Part shown: piece after piece, positions 12,138 through 21,999 of the stretch
Layout: the number at the start of each line of letters is the position of its first letter
Numbering within the stretch: position 1 is the first letter of the stretch
Assembly: GCF_016545825.1 (NCBI RefSeq)
Contig: NC_052615.1
Location: 36,853,516-36,917,515, forward strand
Reading direction: 5' to 3'
From: Eucalyptus grandis
Lineage: Eukaryota; Streptophyta; Magnoliopsida; Myrtales; Myrtaceae
Length of the DNA stretch: 64,000 bases
Program-made: the position numbers and the translations under genes
The notes under the pieces: model-generated
Told to the model about the DNA's origin: nothing
Databases searched by the model: none
Seen by the model: only the letters and a program-made list of their open reading frames with translations

Positions 12138-12363
12138 TTAAAAGATATTTTAATTCTTTTAACTATATTAATGATTACACCGACCTGAGTTATCATCTTG
12201 GTCCTCGCACATTGTTACTTCAGCTTCCCTTCTTCCGTACGCCAGCTAGTGCTTCTTAAGGTTTCTGAACCCACATCTTTTTTTAATATTTCAATCCCTT
12301 TTTTCCTCTGTAACTACACGACTCTTGACTTTCCCTTGTCGCCATTGAAGCCCCCTTTCAAGA

Positions 12364-12600
12364 TTGAATTTTTTTATATCTTTTCTTTGTCATCTTCAAC
12401 CTTCTCGGTCCCCTTCTAGTCCTACTATATCTCGATCGTATGATTTTGATACTTTTCTTGCTCGTTTCGAACAAATCCAATCACAGGAACAGGCAAACAA
12501 TGTTCTCATGTCGCCTCAAAGCTCTATAGAGGAAGCAACTGATGAGATTATCCTTGGCCCCTGCTTGCGAAGACCGATTCCTCCTCCTTTGCTTGCTGAA
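12364..12600 (+). pseudogene. Tat-B accessory gene 1 (plant-mobile-domain-like), N-terminal part before the Sirevirus
   Basis: An open frame encodes a Ser/Pro-rich N-terminus followed by SYDFDTFLARFEQIQSQEQA and PCLRRPIPPPLLAE. The Sirevirus inserts right after the AE codons; removing it with one TSD copy continues the frame as CFPRHVGNCC (from 22000). No domain is recognisable in this part alone. It is oriented against the Tat-B pol genes. Similar N-terminal extensions precede plant mobile domains in retroelement-borne copies, but the match here is by position rather than by motif. Confidence 0.5.
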
Positions 12601-12603
12601 TGT

Positions 12604-13508
12604 TGTTGGAGAAATCTTCTTGAAGTGTTTTGAAGTTGACAAAACGTTTCTATCGCCCTAGTCTCAAGGCTTGCGTACTCTGCTATTTAAAGTCTCGAAG
12701 ACCTCCGGACAGCCGGACTCAAGACTCAAAGTCTATCCTTATTTGAGTCTCTAATCCGTTGAAGAAAGGTTATCCAGAACTGAATGTTTCGTTAAGGATT
12801 TGACCTTATCAACTGGAGAAGATCTCGTGGCTGGAGAAGACATAACGGAGTCCTTTGATTGATCAAAGATTGACTCGATAAATTGAAGATCCGGTGATTG
12901 CCTAAATAATATTGGAAGGTTCTCGTTTATGGAAACCGAGATCCTGATTGTATGGGCGAATAGGATTGATGGGCTATCAACACGTTCCTTTAATAGCTTG
13001 AACAATCTTCCTAATTGATTCCGTCCAACGAGTAGATTGGAGGAATTCCTTTGGTAAGTACCAACGGGTATGATGGCATAAATGAGTATATAAGGAAGAC
13101 TGTCTTAGTTGTTCAAGGTGTGCGCGATAGAAGAATTCCAAAGTCTGAAGCTCCTTTTTGTTTAGACAAATCCTTTGAGCGAACACTTGTATACGAAAGA
13201 GAGAGTCTATATTTGTGAGAAATCTTGAGGAGATGTGGTAGAACATCTACACTGTGGAATCAAGGCAAAGCTGTGCTGTAACTTCTCTTTTGTTCATAGT
13301 GGAATCCAGCCAATAGGCTGTCGGTGAAGAAGAGTGGACGTAGGCTTGATATAAGCCGAACCACTATAAACCGCGTGTTCAATTTTCTCTTCTCTCAGTC
13401 TTACTTTGATTATCGTTTCCTTCAACTGTCTAGTATTGTGCAATTGGTGAAGAAAAATCCTTTATATACCTATTCACCCCCCTCTAGGTACTCATACTAG
13501 CGATATCA
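12604..13508 (+). repeat. Sirevirus 5' LTR (905 bp)
   Basis: Direct-repeat partner of 21091-21995, with TG...CA ends. TATATAAG at 13087-13094 is the likely TATA box. The end block CACCCCCCTCTAGGTA is typical of this lineage. Differences from the 3' LTR cluster near the start (about 12652-12710) and are otherwise sparse. Confidence 0.93.
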
Positions 13509-13510
13509 AT

Positions 13511-13523
13511 TGGTATCAGAGCC
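13511..13523 (+). other. Sirevirus primer-binding site (initiator Met tRNA)
   Basis: TGGTATCAGAGCC lies 2 bp after the 5' LTR and is complementary to the 3' end of plant initiator Met tRNA, the standard primer for copia elements. Confidence 0.9.
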
Positions 13524-13570
13524 TGTGTACTTACCCTATTTGAAGTGTTTTACTTCGTAGTAAAAGATCC

Positions 13571-15270
13571 ATGGCTAGTATGCTAGCACCAGGGCTGATG
13601 GAAGGGCAAAGCAATACCATACCACCCTACTTTGATGGAAAGGATTACAACATCGGAAGAACAAGATGAAAGCTTTCCTACGATCAAAGGATCCTCCGGA
13701 ATGGGACGTTGTAGAAAAAGGAATTACTCCTACCACTTTGCATCAGTCTCGAAAGAGGAAAAGAAACCGATGAAACCAGCGGAATGTTTCGGGAAGAAAT
13801 AATCAAGAGACAAACACTCGATGCAAAAGCAATTTACTCCTTATATTGTGCTTTATCACCAACTGAATATAATAGAATATCTTCTTGTGGTACAAAGAAA
13901 AGAAGTTTGGGACAGATTGCATATCACCTATGAAGGAACAGATCGAGTGAAGGAAACAAGAATCAACATTCTTCTTGGTCATACGAAGCCTTCGTAATGA
14001 AACCAGGAGAATCTATATCCGACATGTTTAGTCGTTTACAGATATTGTGAATGGTCTTGAAAATCAAGGTCAACCAACTTCTCGATCCCATGAAGGTAAA
14101 CAAGCTACTTTGCGTGGACTCTCCGTGGATTGGAATCACATAAAGACTTTGATAAGAGAGATGCAAAGAATTATGCCACTGTACGTCGACGAGCTAATTG
14201 GAACTCTTCGGTCTTATGAAGTGGAACGGATCAATGAAGATGAAGATCCAAAAGGTAAGAAATCCATTGCGTTAAAATCAAATGATGATTCCGATGATAC
14301 ATTCGAAGATGATATGGACGATGAGGAGCTTGCTCTCATGATAAGAAAATTCAGAAAACCGAATAGAAAAGGAAGAAGGTTCAACTCAAAGAAACAAAGC
14401 TTTCAAAGACAGCGGACCAAGTCTGGCATTTGATGATGAGGAACCAAACAAAGACGTAGTCCGCTTTGAATGTAAGAAAAAGGGACACATCGGACCTAAC
14501 TGTCCTCTTCAAGAAGAAGAGAGGAAAACTGAAAAATTTCGAAAAGCTCTCAAAGCCGAAAACGGAGTGACACGAGTGTGAAGAAAGTGATAATGAATAT
14601 GCCAATCTATGTCTGATGGCACAATCAGACTCAGACTCTGGATCAAACTTAGACAGTGAATTTGAGGCAAGTAATTTTAAAATTCCTGTCAAAGTTTCTA
14701 AATATATTGATGAACTATGTTTTAGTCTTAAGACTTCTCTCAAAAGAATTTCCGAACTGAAAAAGGAAAACTCAGCTCTAAAACAAAAGGAAAATGTTTT
14801 AGCGTAAAGAGTTAAAAGTCTAGACTTGTCTCGTTTCCAATCTTAAAGAAAATGAAGACAATCTTTTTAAAAGAAAATGTTTTTTTAAAAACAGACTTAT
14901 CAAATATATCAAAGAAATTTTCAATAGGGTCTGAAAAACTTGAGAAAATTCTTTCAAAGACAAAGACCTTACTTCAATAAGTCCGGTCTAGGTATGACGA
15001 GAAGAAACAATTCCCTTGATTGATTTTCCTAAAGTGAAAGAAAGAATTAAGAAAAGACTCTCGAGTGAGGTTTACAAAAATCACTTCAAGAAAGTTTTTG
15101 TAAAATCTGTAGGTAGAATTGCTCTAAAATGTTCAAAATGCAACAGTCCGGATCACTTTGAAAAAGAGTGTCCTAAGGTTTGGAAACCTGTTAAGAAAAT
15201 ATGGGCTAATACTGCTTATGTTACTAACACCAAAGGACCCAAGAAAGTTTGGGTACCAAAGAAAGCTTGA
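13571..15270 (+). pseudogene. Sirevirus gag, frameshifted
   Basis: ATG 13571 opens MASMLAPGLMEGQ and PPYFDGKDYN, the start of the UBN2 gag domain. A frameshift follows within about 70 bp. The frame recovers at 14047-14433 (GLSVDWNHIKTLIREM, TLRSYEVERI), matching the C-terminal half of UBN2 gag. A zinc knuckle at about 14460 reads RFECKKKGHIGPNCP, with the first cysteine changed to arginine. A coiled-coil-like Lys/Glu/Ser-rich stretch (14616-15000) and a second CCHC-like motif (KCSKCNSPDHFEKECP, about 15133-15180) follow. The long gag with coiled coil fits Sireviruses. Gag would package element RNA; this copy is broken at several points. Confidence 0.8.
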
Positions 15271-15283
15271 GACTCTTTTTTAA

Positions 15284-16500
15284 ATGCAGGTCACCATCAA
15301 GAAAAATGTAAAGTGGTATCTTGACAGTGGATGCTCAAGACACATGACAGGAGACTCAAAATATTTCATAAAGCTTGCTCAAGTAAATGGTGGAAAAGTT
15401 TCATTTGGAGGAAACAGCAAAGGAAGTATTGTGGGATTTGGAACTGTGAAAATTGGAAATCTCACAATAAGTAATGTTTCCTTAGTGGAAGGACTCAATT
15501 ACAATCTTCTCGCATTAGTCAAGTGTGTGATACTTTTGGTTTCAAGATCTTCTTTCAAGAAGGAATATGTTCGGAATCGTAAAGACTCTACTCAGTCTTT
15601 CATGGGTCGTAGACATGGAAACATCTATCTTCGGATGTGAAACCAAATGAATCGCAATGTTTTATCTCAATTCAAGACGAAGCAAGCTTATGGCATTAAA
15701 GCTTGGTCATGTCAACATGAAGCAATTAGCCAAAATCTCATCAAAACAGCTTGTTCGAGGACTACCCAAATTACCTTATCAAAAGACTGATCCATGCACT
15801 CCATGTATTCAGGAAAACAGGTAAGAAATTCATTTAAGCCAATAAATCATGTCTCTACTAATCATGTACTACAGTTGCTGCATATGGATCTCTTTGGACC
15901 AACCAGAACACAGAGTATTGGAGGTAAGAAATATTGCCTAGTAATTGTGGACGATTACTCCCGTTTTACTTGGGTATATTTCCTTGCAAGTAAGTCCGAA
16001 ACCTTCTCGTATTTTGAAAAGTTTGCTAAAAAGGTTCAAAATGAAAAAGGATGTGTTATCTCAAGTATAAGAACAGATCATGGAGGTGAATTTGAAAATC
16101 AAGATTTTACAAAATTTTGTGATGAATCGCTTTAGTCATGTGTTCTCCTCTCCATATACTCCTCAGCAAAAATGGAGTTGTGGAAAGAAAGAACAGATCT
16201 CTTCAGAAATGGCTAGAACTCTTTTAATTGAAAGCAAGATTTCTTCACGATTTTGGGCTGAAGCTGTTTCAACAGCATGTTATATTATCAATTAAGTCTT
16301 CTTAAGACCTATTCTAGAGAAAACCCCTTATGAATTGTTCAAAGATAAGAAGCCTATTGTTTCATACTTTCATGTATTCGGTTGCAAATGTTTTATATTG
16401 AAAAATGCAAAAGATCGAGTTGGTAAGTTTGAAGAAAGATCGATGAAGGTATCTTCCTTGGATATTCTACATCAAGCAAAGCCTTCGAGTCTATAACAAG
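15284..16500 (+). pseudogene. Sirevirus protease and integrase, broken
   Basis: Protease: WYLDSGCSRHMTG near 15311 with an intact DSG triad. Pre-integrase and integrase: a frameshifted zinc-binding region (LGHVNMKQLAKISSKQLVRG, about 15700-15760), then the catalytic core at 15794-16295 with LLHMDLFGPT (first Asp), DYSRFTWVYFL and IRTDHGGEF (second Asp). A frameshift at about 16135 precedes the region of the third acidic residue. Protease would process Gag-Pol and integrase would insert cDNA. Several frame changes make this copy inactive. Confidence 0.8.
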
Positions 16501-16511
16501 AAGAGCCGGTC

Positions 16512-18165
16512 GTGGAGGAGTCAATGAATGTCAAATTTCAAGACTCAACACAAGATGAATCAAGTCAAACTCATCAAGAAGAGTCTGAACCTGCTCCAGA
16601 CATTCCAAAGCTTACAACTCAAGAAGCATCTCAGACTATGGAAAACCTTCATCAGGATGTTCGTGAAGATCCAAACAAAGAGAGAGATCATCAACCAGAC
16701 AAATCAACAAGTAACTGGAAGCATAAGTCCAGTCATCCCAAAGATCTTATAATCGGCGAAATAAATGAAGGAATTCGCACCAGATCCAAAAGGCGAGAAG
16801 AGTCTAGTGCTGTGGCTCTCGTTTCTGAAATTGAACCAAAAAGAATAGAAGAAGCTTTATCTGATGAAAGTTGGATTGAAGCTATGCAAGAAGAGCTCAG
16901 ACAGTTCAGCATTAATGATGTATGGGAATTGACATCCAAACCAAAAGGTAAAACTGTTATTGGAGCTAAATGGGTGTTCAAAAACAAGATGAATGAGAAA
17001 GGAAAAGTTGTACGAAACAAAGCAAGACTCGTGGCCAAGGGATATACGCAAGAAGAAGGAATAGACTATGATGAGACTTACGCTCCAGTAGCAAGGTTAG
17101 AAGCTATTCGACTATTACTTGCGTTTGCTTGTTATAAGAATTTCAGGTTATTCCAAATGGACGTCAAAAGCGCCTTCCTAAATGGATTTATCCAAGAGGA
17201 AGTTTATGTGGAACAACCACCAGGGTTTGAAAACCCAAAGAAGCCAGACTCAGTCTTCAGACTGAAAAAGGCTTTGTATGGTTTAAAGCAAGCACCTCGA
17301 GCTTGGTACGACGTGATTAATCTATGCGGGATGAATTTGAAATGAGTATGATGGGAGAGTTAACATTCTTTCTTGGTCTTCAAGTAAAACAATTGAAGGA
17401 AGGAACTTTTATTTATCAAGAAAAATATGTTAATGATCTTGTCAAAAGATTTGGACTGGAAAAGTGCAAAAAGACCGACATACCGATGTCAAGTTCTTTG
17501 AAGATAGACAAAGATGAAGAAGGGAAGAAAGTTGATCAAAAGCTGTACAGGAGTATCATTTGTTCACTTCTTTATCTTACCGCTTCTAGACCCGATATTT
17601 TGTTGAGTGTTTGCATCTGTGCTAGGTTTCAATCAGATCCTAGAGAATCCCATCTTAGTGCTGCGAAACGCATCATTAAATACGTTGCTTCATCATCAAG
17701 CATCGGTCTTTGGTATCCTAAGAAGGGAGACTTTAATCTTTTGGGATATTCAGACGCAGATCTGGCCGGTTCCAGAGTTGATAGAAAAAGCACTTCGGGA
17801 ACCGCGGTTGCTTGAAGCAGGACAGTGTCTTGGTTTTCAAGGAAACAAAGCACTTGTGTCCCTTTCAACAACGAAGGCGAGTATGTAGCTCTTGGAAGTT
17901 GCTGTTCGCAAATTCTATGGATAAAACAAAGCGACTAAGAGACTTTGAAATTGAAGACTCATGCACGGAGATTAATTGCGACAACACCAGCGCTATCAAC
18001 CTCACCAAAAATCCAATTCTCCACTCAAGAGCAAAGCATATAGAGATTCGACATCACTTTATTAGAGACCATGTTCAAAATGGAGATGTTTCAATTCAAT
18101 TTGTTGACTCAAAGAATCAAGGCGGCGGATATATTCACAAAGCCTTTGGAGAAAAATCAATTTGA
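16512..18165 (+). pseudogene. Sirevirus RT and RNase H with the YVDD region deleted
   Basis: RT starts well: [44 protein letters not shown]-like [21 protein letters not shown] and [13 protein letters not shown]. Right after AWYD the sequence jumps to [14 protein letters not shown] (with a frame change at about 17320), so roughly the YVDDI-containing block is missing. The C-terminal part then continues (FFLGLQVKQ, SLLYLTASRPDI). RNase H follows in pieces: LLGYSDADLAGSRVDRKSTSG, INCDNTSAINL and HSRAKHIEIRHHFIRD. Loss of both catalytic aspartates of the YVDD motif rules out polymerase activity, so this copy must have been mobilised in trans or deleted afterwards. Confidence 0.85.
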
Positions 18166-18655
18166 GTCTATACGTTCCAGACTCAACATTTTGAGGTATG
18201 AGGATATCAAAGTCTAAAGACTTTTAGACTCGAGACTTACAAGACTTTATCCGAAAGACACGGTCTTGGTACGTCCGTCAGACTGTAAGTCTTTCTCTCT
18301 TGAATCCCATCTTAAAAAGGTACGATCGTCAGACTGTGTTTAAATTGTTGCTATATTTAATTGACGTAAATATTGCAACGTTTCATTTTCAAAAAAGAAG
18401 TTATTTTTTAAATGGCTATTTTTGCGGAAAAAGACAGTTATTTTGAAAAGGCATATTTTTATTTCCTTTATGACGGTTCGTTTATCCCTCTTTTTAACCG
18501 ATCGTGAACTGTCGATTCCTCTTCACTTTTCTCTCAAAAACCCTAGAAAGCATCGATCCTCCATTCCCGTTTGTCTTCTTCGTTTAATCCTAAAAAAAAA
18601 AAGTTGTCATCTTTCCGGGAAAGTCAAGCAAGGAATCTTCCAAAACCGAGAAAGA

Positions 18656-20717
18656 TGTCATCTTCAAGAAAGTCCTCAAGAATCGCAAGCGAGGGGACCA
18701 CGACGGATGAGTGAGGGACCTACGCACTTCGATCTTACTGAAGAAGAAGTGTCTCCAGAACAACAAGCGAGCCCACAACATTCTCGCGAGCGTCATTCTC
18801 CTCCATCTAGTCCTAAAGGCGTTGATCAACAACAACGGGAAGAAATCATCGAGGATGCGGACTGTAAGAGTTCAAAAGCCCGCTTATATTTACCAGCTTA
18901 TATCGTGCCTTAAAAGGAATTTGTACTCCTTTGAACTACATTGATGAGTTTCTTAAAGACAAAGGACATGGGAACGAATATATCTTTCTGAAAAAATGGA
19001 AAGTTTGGGAATTGCTCGAAAAGGGGTGGTGAGGAAACCCTTGCAAATATCCCAAGTGATCCTCGTGGATCGGGGCCGAATCTCGCAGATGGGAATGATG
19101 ATGACAAATTATACAGTCAATTCCAACCAAAAATGGATGTTGCGGTTGAAAATCAAGGAAAAAGGGGAGATTTGTTTAGATCTAGGGAGCAAAAGGATCT
19201 GTACTCGAAATTGCTAAAGCGTGGGGTAATAAACCCTAGGAGTGTTGATTTTGATTTTCTGGATCTTTGTGAATATGAACTTGAGGAAAAGTTCAGTTAT
19301 CTTCAACTTGAAAAGTTCGCTCGACTCTGAGGAGGCATATGCTGAATTAACTGCATATTTCTATTCAAATCTAAGCTTTTTGGATGCGAATAGATTCTCT
19401 TTCAGCGTAAAAGACCAAGACTATGTTGTGGATATGAATATGCTAGCAGATGTGTTAGAAGTCGAAAGAGGAAGATATCAATCAATCAAAGTTTCCATAG
19501 CTTGGGCCACACTTGAACTGGTGAAGGACAAGAGAACAGATGAAAAGATCACCTACTTAAGGATGGGTGCATTCAACATCTTGCTTCACAAGATTATGAT
19601 TAATTGCCTCCGACCGAAATCAACTTCCAAGACTAATGTTTCAAGTTCAGAGGCCAAGTTGATGTATGCCATTCTCTTTGGAAAAAGGTTTTCTCTCCCT
19701 CACACTGTGATGTTTCACATGTATAGAGCAATGATGAAGGACAGAGGTCAACTCCCTTACCCAAGCCTTGTTACGAAGTTATTCAGACATCTGAATATTC
19801 AGCCTCCACAAATCTTTTGTGTTCGACCTTGCGATAATATGGTGGTAGGACTGAAAATGGTAACCAAAATGCGTCGAAGGAACCGAGCAAGGAGTTGGAG
19901 AAATTCAAAGAGAAGACTCCCGCAAAATCTCATCAAATCTCTTCGCAGCTAAAAGAAAGAGAAGGAGCCCATGGTTGCTCCATCCAAGAGAAGAAGAGCT
20001 CTCCTCGTGGAGGATGAAGATGATGAGGAAGACATCACCATCTGCATTGGCTTTGAAGAATTTAAGTCGTCTGTTCCACAAAGCAAGAATCGGAACAAAT
20101 GACAAAAGATGCAGAGGAGAAGGAAGAAGAAGAATTAGAAGCTGAAAAAGAAATAGAGGAGGAAAGACCAGAAGAAGAAAGAAGAGAAGAATGAGAACAT
20201 GAGGAACTCTCTTCTCCACCTATAGGCATGGAAACAGGGGGAGATCGGGAGAAAGGAGTGAAGTCTTCATGTCCTGATGCAAGTGAAGGAGTCGGTCGCT
20301 CACCAAGCAAACCCAGAGGATGTTTATGCATCTCGGTTTCCGGAAAAGAAGGTCATGAAGTTTCATCACCAAACCTGCGAGATTATGCTGATCTACCATC
20401 GTCGCATTTACTCCATCGATCGAGCCGAAGCAAGTACTCGGACCGATAATGGAGCAGATTTTCGCATAATCATGGATATTCTCTTGGAGATGCGAGGTCA
20501 AATTTATGCCTTGGGATGCGAAGTTCAAAGCTTGAAGAATGAAGGTCAAGCTTCTTCTTGTTCATTGAATGATAAAATGCAAACCCTCTGTTCGAGAATC
20601 GAGGCCAATGCCAAGAGTGAGGAGATTGCACAACTAAAGGAAGACTTTAAAAGGCTGGAAGGCATCGTTCGATCTATGGAAGATTTCCAGCTTGTCCGCG
20701 TTCCCAAGCAATCTTGA
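18656..20717 (+). pseudogene. Sirevirus third ORF: plant-transposon-protein-like domain plus coiled coil
   Basis: Downstream of pol, a same-strand ORF starts near ATG 18656 (MSSSRKSSRIASEGTTT) and is frameshifted twice. It has a Ser/Gln/Glu-rich N-terminus, then a folded-looking domain at about 19130-19830 (RGVINPRSVDFDFL, AYFYSNLSFLDANRFSF, GRYQSIKV, MYAILFGKRFSLPHTVMF, LPYPSLVTKLFRH). Its pattern resembles the putative plant transposon protein domain found in many plant retroelement ORFs. An acidic Glu/Lys-rich stretch (about 20000-20200) and a C-terminal coiled coil (20455-20717; LLEMRGQIYALGCEVQSL) follow. Sireviruses often have a third ORF here, historically called envelope-like. I see no signal peptide or membrane helix, so an envelope role is not supported. 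Confidence 0.6.
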
Positions 20718-20739
20718 CTTCATCTCATCCTTTTTAATG

Positions 20740-20756
20740 ATGACAAAAGGGGGAGA
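20740..20756 (+). other. Sirevirus internal PPT-like motif
   Basis: ATGACAAAAGGGGGAGA occurs about 335 bp before the 3' LTR, just after the third ORF. Repeated PPT-like motifs of this form are a recognised Sirevirus signature. Confidence 0.7.
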
Positions 20757-21076
20757 GATGCAAGATTTGAATCAAAAACTTTTCATTCATTAAACTTTTT
20801 GTTTGTTGGATTGCTTTGTGGTTTGTGGTTTGAACTGTTTGACTTTGTTTTGTGTCCGGATGAGAACCGAACTAGACTTGGACTTGACTACTTCTATTAA
20901 CGAATATTGATATCTTATGAATGGCTTCATCATATACTTGACTAACCTATTTTCTGTGGTTGCAGATTCTAGTGTTATTCTGTTAGCCATTTATCTCTAT
21001 AAGATATGCATATGTGTTTGAGGAATGTTTTGTAGGTCAAACATATCCAAATCTGCAGGAAAGTTTTGTCACCATC

Positions 21077-21090
21077 AAAAATGGGGAGAT
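21077..21090 (+). other. Sirevirus polypurine tract
   Basis: AAAAATGGGGAGAT abuts the TG of the 3' LTR at 21091, as expected for the plus-strand priming site. Confidence 0.8.
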
Positions 21091-21995
21091 TGTTGGAGAA
21101 ATCTTCTTGAAGTGTTTTGAAGTTGACAAAACGTTTCTATCAATCTAGTCCGAAGGCTTGCGAGGACTACGCTATTTAAAGTCGAAGACCTCCGGACAGC
21201 CGAGACTCAAGACTCAAAGTCTATCCTCATTGACAGTCTCTAATCCGTTGAAGAAAGGTTATCCGTAACCTGGATGTTTTGTTAAGGATTTGACCTTATC
21301 AACTGGAGAAGATCTCGTGGCTGGAGAAGACATAACGGAGTCCTTTGATTGATCGAAGATTGACTCGATAAATTGAAGATCCGGTGATTGCCTAAATAAT
21401 ATTGGAAGGTTCTGCTTATGGAAACCGAGATCCTGATTATATGGGCGAACAGGATTGATGGGCTATCAACACGTTCCTTTAATAGCTTGAACAATCTTCC
21501 TAATTGATTCCGTCCAACGGGTAGATTGGAGGAATTCCTTTGGTAAGTGCCAACGGGTATGATGGCATAAATGAGTATATAAGGAAGACTGTCTTAGTTG
21601 TTCAAGGTGTGCGCGATAGAAGAATTCCAAAGTCTGAAGCTCCTTTTTGTTTAGACAAATCCTTTGAGTGAACACTTGTATAAGAAAGAGAGAGTCTATA
21701 TTTGTGAGAAATCTTGAGGAGGTGTGGTAGAACATCTACACTGTGGAATCAAGGCAAAGCTGTGCTGTAACTTCTCTTTTGTTCATAGTGGAATCCAGCC
21801 AATAGGCTGTCGGTGAAGAAGAGTGGACGTAGGCTTGATATGCCGAACCACTATAAACCGCGTGTTCAATTTTCTCTTCTCTCAGTCTTACTTTGATTAT
21901 CGTTTCCTTCAACTGTCCAGTATTGTGCAATTGGTGAAGAAAAATCCTTTATATACCTATTCACCCCCCTCTAGGTACTCATACTAGCGATATCA
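21091..21995 (+). repeat. Sirevirus 3' LTR (905 bp)
   Basis: Same length and ends as the 5' LTR and followed by the TSD AATGT (21996-22000). Beyond it, the interrupted Tat-B accessory gene resumes. Confidence 0.93.
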
Positions 21996-21999
21996 AATG

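Larger units (their letters stand above)
12604..21995 (+). mobile_element. Complete Sirevirus-type Ty1/copia element, 9392 bp, TSD AATGT
   Basis: Two 905-bp LTRs (12604-13508 and 21091-21995) start TGTTGGAG and end ATATCA. They are flanked by identical AATGT at 12599-12603 and 21996-22000. The PBS matches initiator Met tRNA. Internally there are gag, protease, integrase, RT and RNase H, then an extra 3' ORF, an internal ATGACAAAAGGGGGAGA motif (20740-20756) typical of Sireviruses, and a PPT next to the 3' LTR. The LTRs differ by a small number of substitutions and indels, so insertion was fairly recent. Coding frames are broken and RT lacks its catalytic loop, so it is non-autonomous. Confidence 0.93.

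Noticed and set aside
18656..20717. Envelope gene of a retrovirus-like element
   Set aside because: No signal peptide, membrane helix or furin-like site is visible; coiled coil and plant-transposon-like core fit better.
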